Source: Leeuwenhoekiella blandensis MED217
GTDB taxonomy: Bacteria; Bacteroidota; Bacteroidia; Flavobacteriales; Flavobacteriaceae
Direction of reading: 5' to 3'
Assembly (NCBI RefSeq): GCF_000152985.1
Contig: NZ_CH672395.1
Location: 1,897,687 to 1,961,686, forward strand
DNA length: 64,000 nucleotides
The translations under genes were made by a program, and so were the position numbers. Position 1 is the first letter of the stretch. Each line of letters starts with the position of its first letter. Below, piece after piece: positions 63,178 to 64,000 of the stretch. The notes under the pieces are model-generated. The model was not told the origin of the DNA, searched no databases, and worked only from the letters and a program-made list of their open reading frames with translations.

Positions 63178-63543
63178 TCAAAATAACCCTAATTCATTTG
63201 GAGAATTTTTTTCGACTTCCTGCCCTATATCCCACATCTCAATGACCTTATTGTTCTGGAATTTAGAAATATGTACTACTACAATTTGCATTGTTTTCTT
63301 AGTCACCAGACTATGGGTGATGACCGTATCACCATCAGCATAAATTTTTTTAACCTCAAAACCTGTGTTAGGATTTGCTTGATGATCTTCTTTCATCGCT
63401 TGAATTAAGGCATCTCGTGAACCTTCGAAGTATTGATTGTGATGGATGAAATTCTCGGACACATATTTTGAAAATGCTTTATCAATATTGCCAAAGGCAA
63501 CTTCCTTTAAGAACGCAGCAGAAATAAGTTTAAGGTTGGCCAT
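63178..63543 (-). CDS. NTF2-like/SnoaL-type protein
   Basis: This 121-residue single-domain protein has a cone-like NTF2 fold pattern (VAFGNIDKAFSKYVSENFIH, GDTVITHSLVTKKT, FQNNKVIEMWDIGQEV). Such proteins bind or isomerise small ligands; a specific reaction cannot be assigned. It lies 7 bp behind the DUF2200 gene and is probably cotranscribed with it. Confidence 0.82.
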   Translation of the reverse strand: MANLKLISAAFLKEVAFGNIDKAFSKYVSENFIHHNQYFEGSRDALIQAMKEDHQANPNTGFEVKKIYADGDTVITHSLVTKKTMQIVVVHISKFQNNKVIEMWDIGQEVEKNSPNELGLF

Positions 63544-63550
63544 GGCTTTC

Positions 63551-63901
63551 CTATTTTCTAAGAATTTTGTCCATAGATTTGCCCTTTGCTAACTCATCTA
63601 TGAGCTTATCTAGATAGCGTACCTTTTTCATCAAGGGGTCTTCAATATTTTCAATGCGGTGCCCGCAAATTACTCCGGTAATCTTAGAAACATTAGGGTT
63701 GAGTTGAGGCGCTTCGTCAAAGAAGGTTTCAAAATTTGTCTTTTCAGATAAAATACGCTCCAAAGCGTTTTCATCATAACCGGTTAACCAAAAGATTATT
63801 TGATCAACCTCTTCTTTGCTTCGTCCTTTCTTTTCGGCTTTTGTGATGTAGTGCGGATAAACTCCGGAGAAGGCCATTGTGTCGATTCTGTGCTTTGCCA
63901 T
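63551..63901 (-). CDS. DUF2200 family protein
   Basis: This 116-residue soluble protein has the DUF2200 pattern ([80 protein letters not shown]). Function is unknown. The family is widespread and often found near small stress- or ligand-related proteins. Confidence 0.88.
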   Translation of the reverse strand: MAKHRIDTMAFSGVYPHYITKAEKKGRSKEEVDQIIFWLTGYDENALERILSEKTNFETFFDEAPQLNPNVSKITGVICGHRIENIEDPLMKKVRYLDKLIDELAKGKSMDKILRK

Positions 63902-63932
63902 AGTGTGCCGTATAAGTCTTAATCAAATATAG

Positions 63933-63998
63933 CTAAAACATCTTTTCTTCTTTTTTGTATTCGCGCTTGAGTGCTCTGAGCAAAATGTCTTTAGTAAT
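63933..63998 (-). CDS. Possible C-terminal end of an unknown protein (5' partial)
   Basis: A frame entering from the right edge ends in a stop at 63933-63935 and encodes ITKDILLRALKREYKKEEKM then F. The composition is that of a natural helical tail, but only ~21 residues are visible. Confidence 0.35.
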   Translation of the reverse strand: MTKDILLRALKREYKKEEKMF

Positions 63999-64000
63999 GA

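Overview
The window reads as chromosomal DNA of a marine-type member of the Bacteroidetes, family Flavobacteriaceae. The support is family content: a 288-residue RpoD, a long NusB followed by DUF1573 and yajC, the parA-parB-DUF5683-dapB-lepB order, SusB-like GH97, a PUR/DUF3276 protein, TonB receptor plus lipoprotein pairs, and Bacteroidetes-type -7 boxes (TAnnTTTG). I cannot fix the genus from the sequence alone. No tRNA, rRNA or CRISPR array was seen.

Region 1 (1-7260) is an AT-rich defence-type island on the minus strand that has been broken twice by IS3-family elements. Read right to left it is one tightly overlapping operon: a large DNA-binding protein (two RNA polymerase alpha-CTD-like segments, a sigma region 4-like helix-turn-helix, two helicase-associated-like repeats), a 60-residue protein, a DndD-like SMC ATPase, and a DndE domain fused to a HerA/FtsK-like ATPase. 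An IS407-type element (5572-6787) with perfect 4-bp target duplications interrupts the first gene. Removing the element restores one uninterrupted frame of about 741 codons. A second IS (1 to about 441) cuts off the end of the dndE fusion. No dndB or dndC is present in the window. This is the best candidate for an under-described system.

Region 2 (7260-11443) is repeat-rich. It holds two copies of a structured element whose stems differ in sequence but keep pairing (7905-8118 and 10868-11027), a four-copy tandem array with a period of about 320 bp, and low-complexity AAACTG-type tracts. These flank a single metallophosphoesterase gene.

Region 3 (11444-23821) holds a periplasmic molybdenum aldehyde oxidoreductase (paoABC-like) facing an XdhC/PaoD-type maturation gene, then GH15, a formylglycine-generating-enzyme-like lipoprotein, a GH43 enzyme and an M14 carboxypeptidase.

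Region 4 (23967-43335) holds housekeeping and envelope genes: a PUR-family protein, an ABC exporter, nusB-DUF1573-yajC, two exported ferritin-like proteins, a VanX-type dipeptidase with two membrane proteins, an SDR, a helicase, a small Cys/His protein with a TonB receptor and lipoprotein (probably metal uptake), rpoD and a class A PBP. A likely unannotated small RNA gene with its own terminator follows (43015-43178).

Region 5 (43336-64000) holds an SLC13 permease, a Crp-type regulator, an SDR, two unknown genes, an OmpA lipoprotein, an FKBP isomerase, the lepB-dapB-DUF5683-parB-parA cluster, methylmalonyl-CoA mutase subunits with an SDR, divIC and udk, a two-gene YeeE/YedE sulfur transporter, a GH97 glucosidase, an NTF2-like protein and DUF2200. 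A REP-like element family sits directly behind several Rho-independent terminators.
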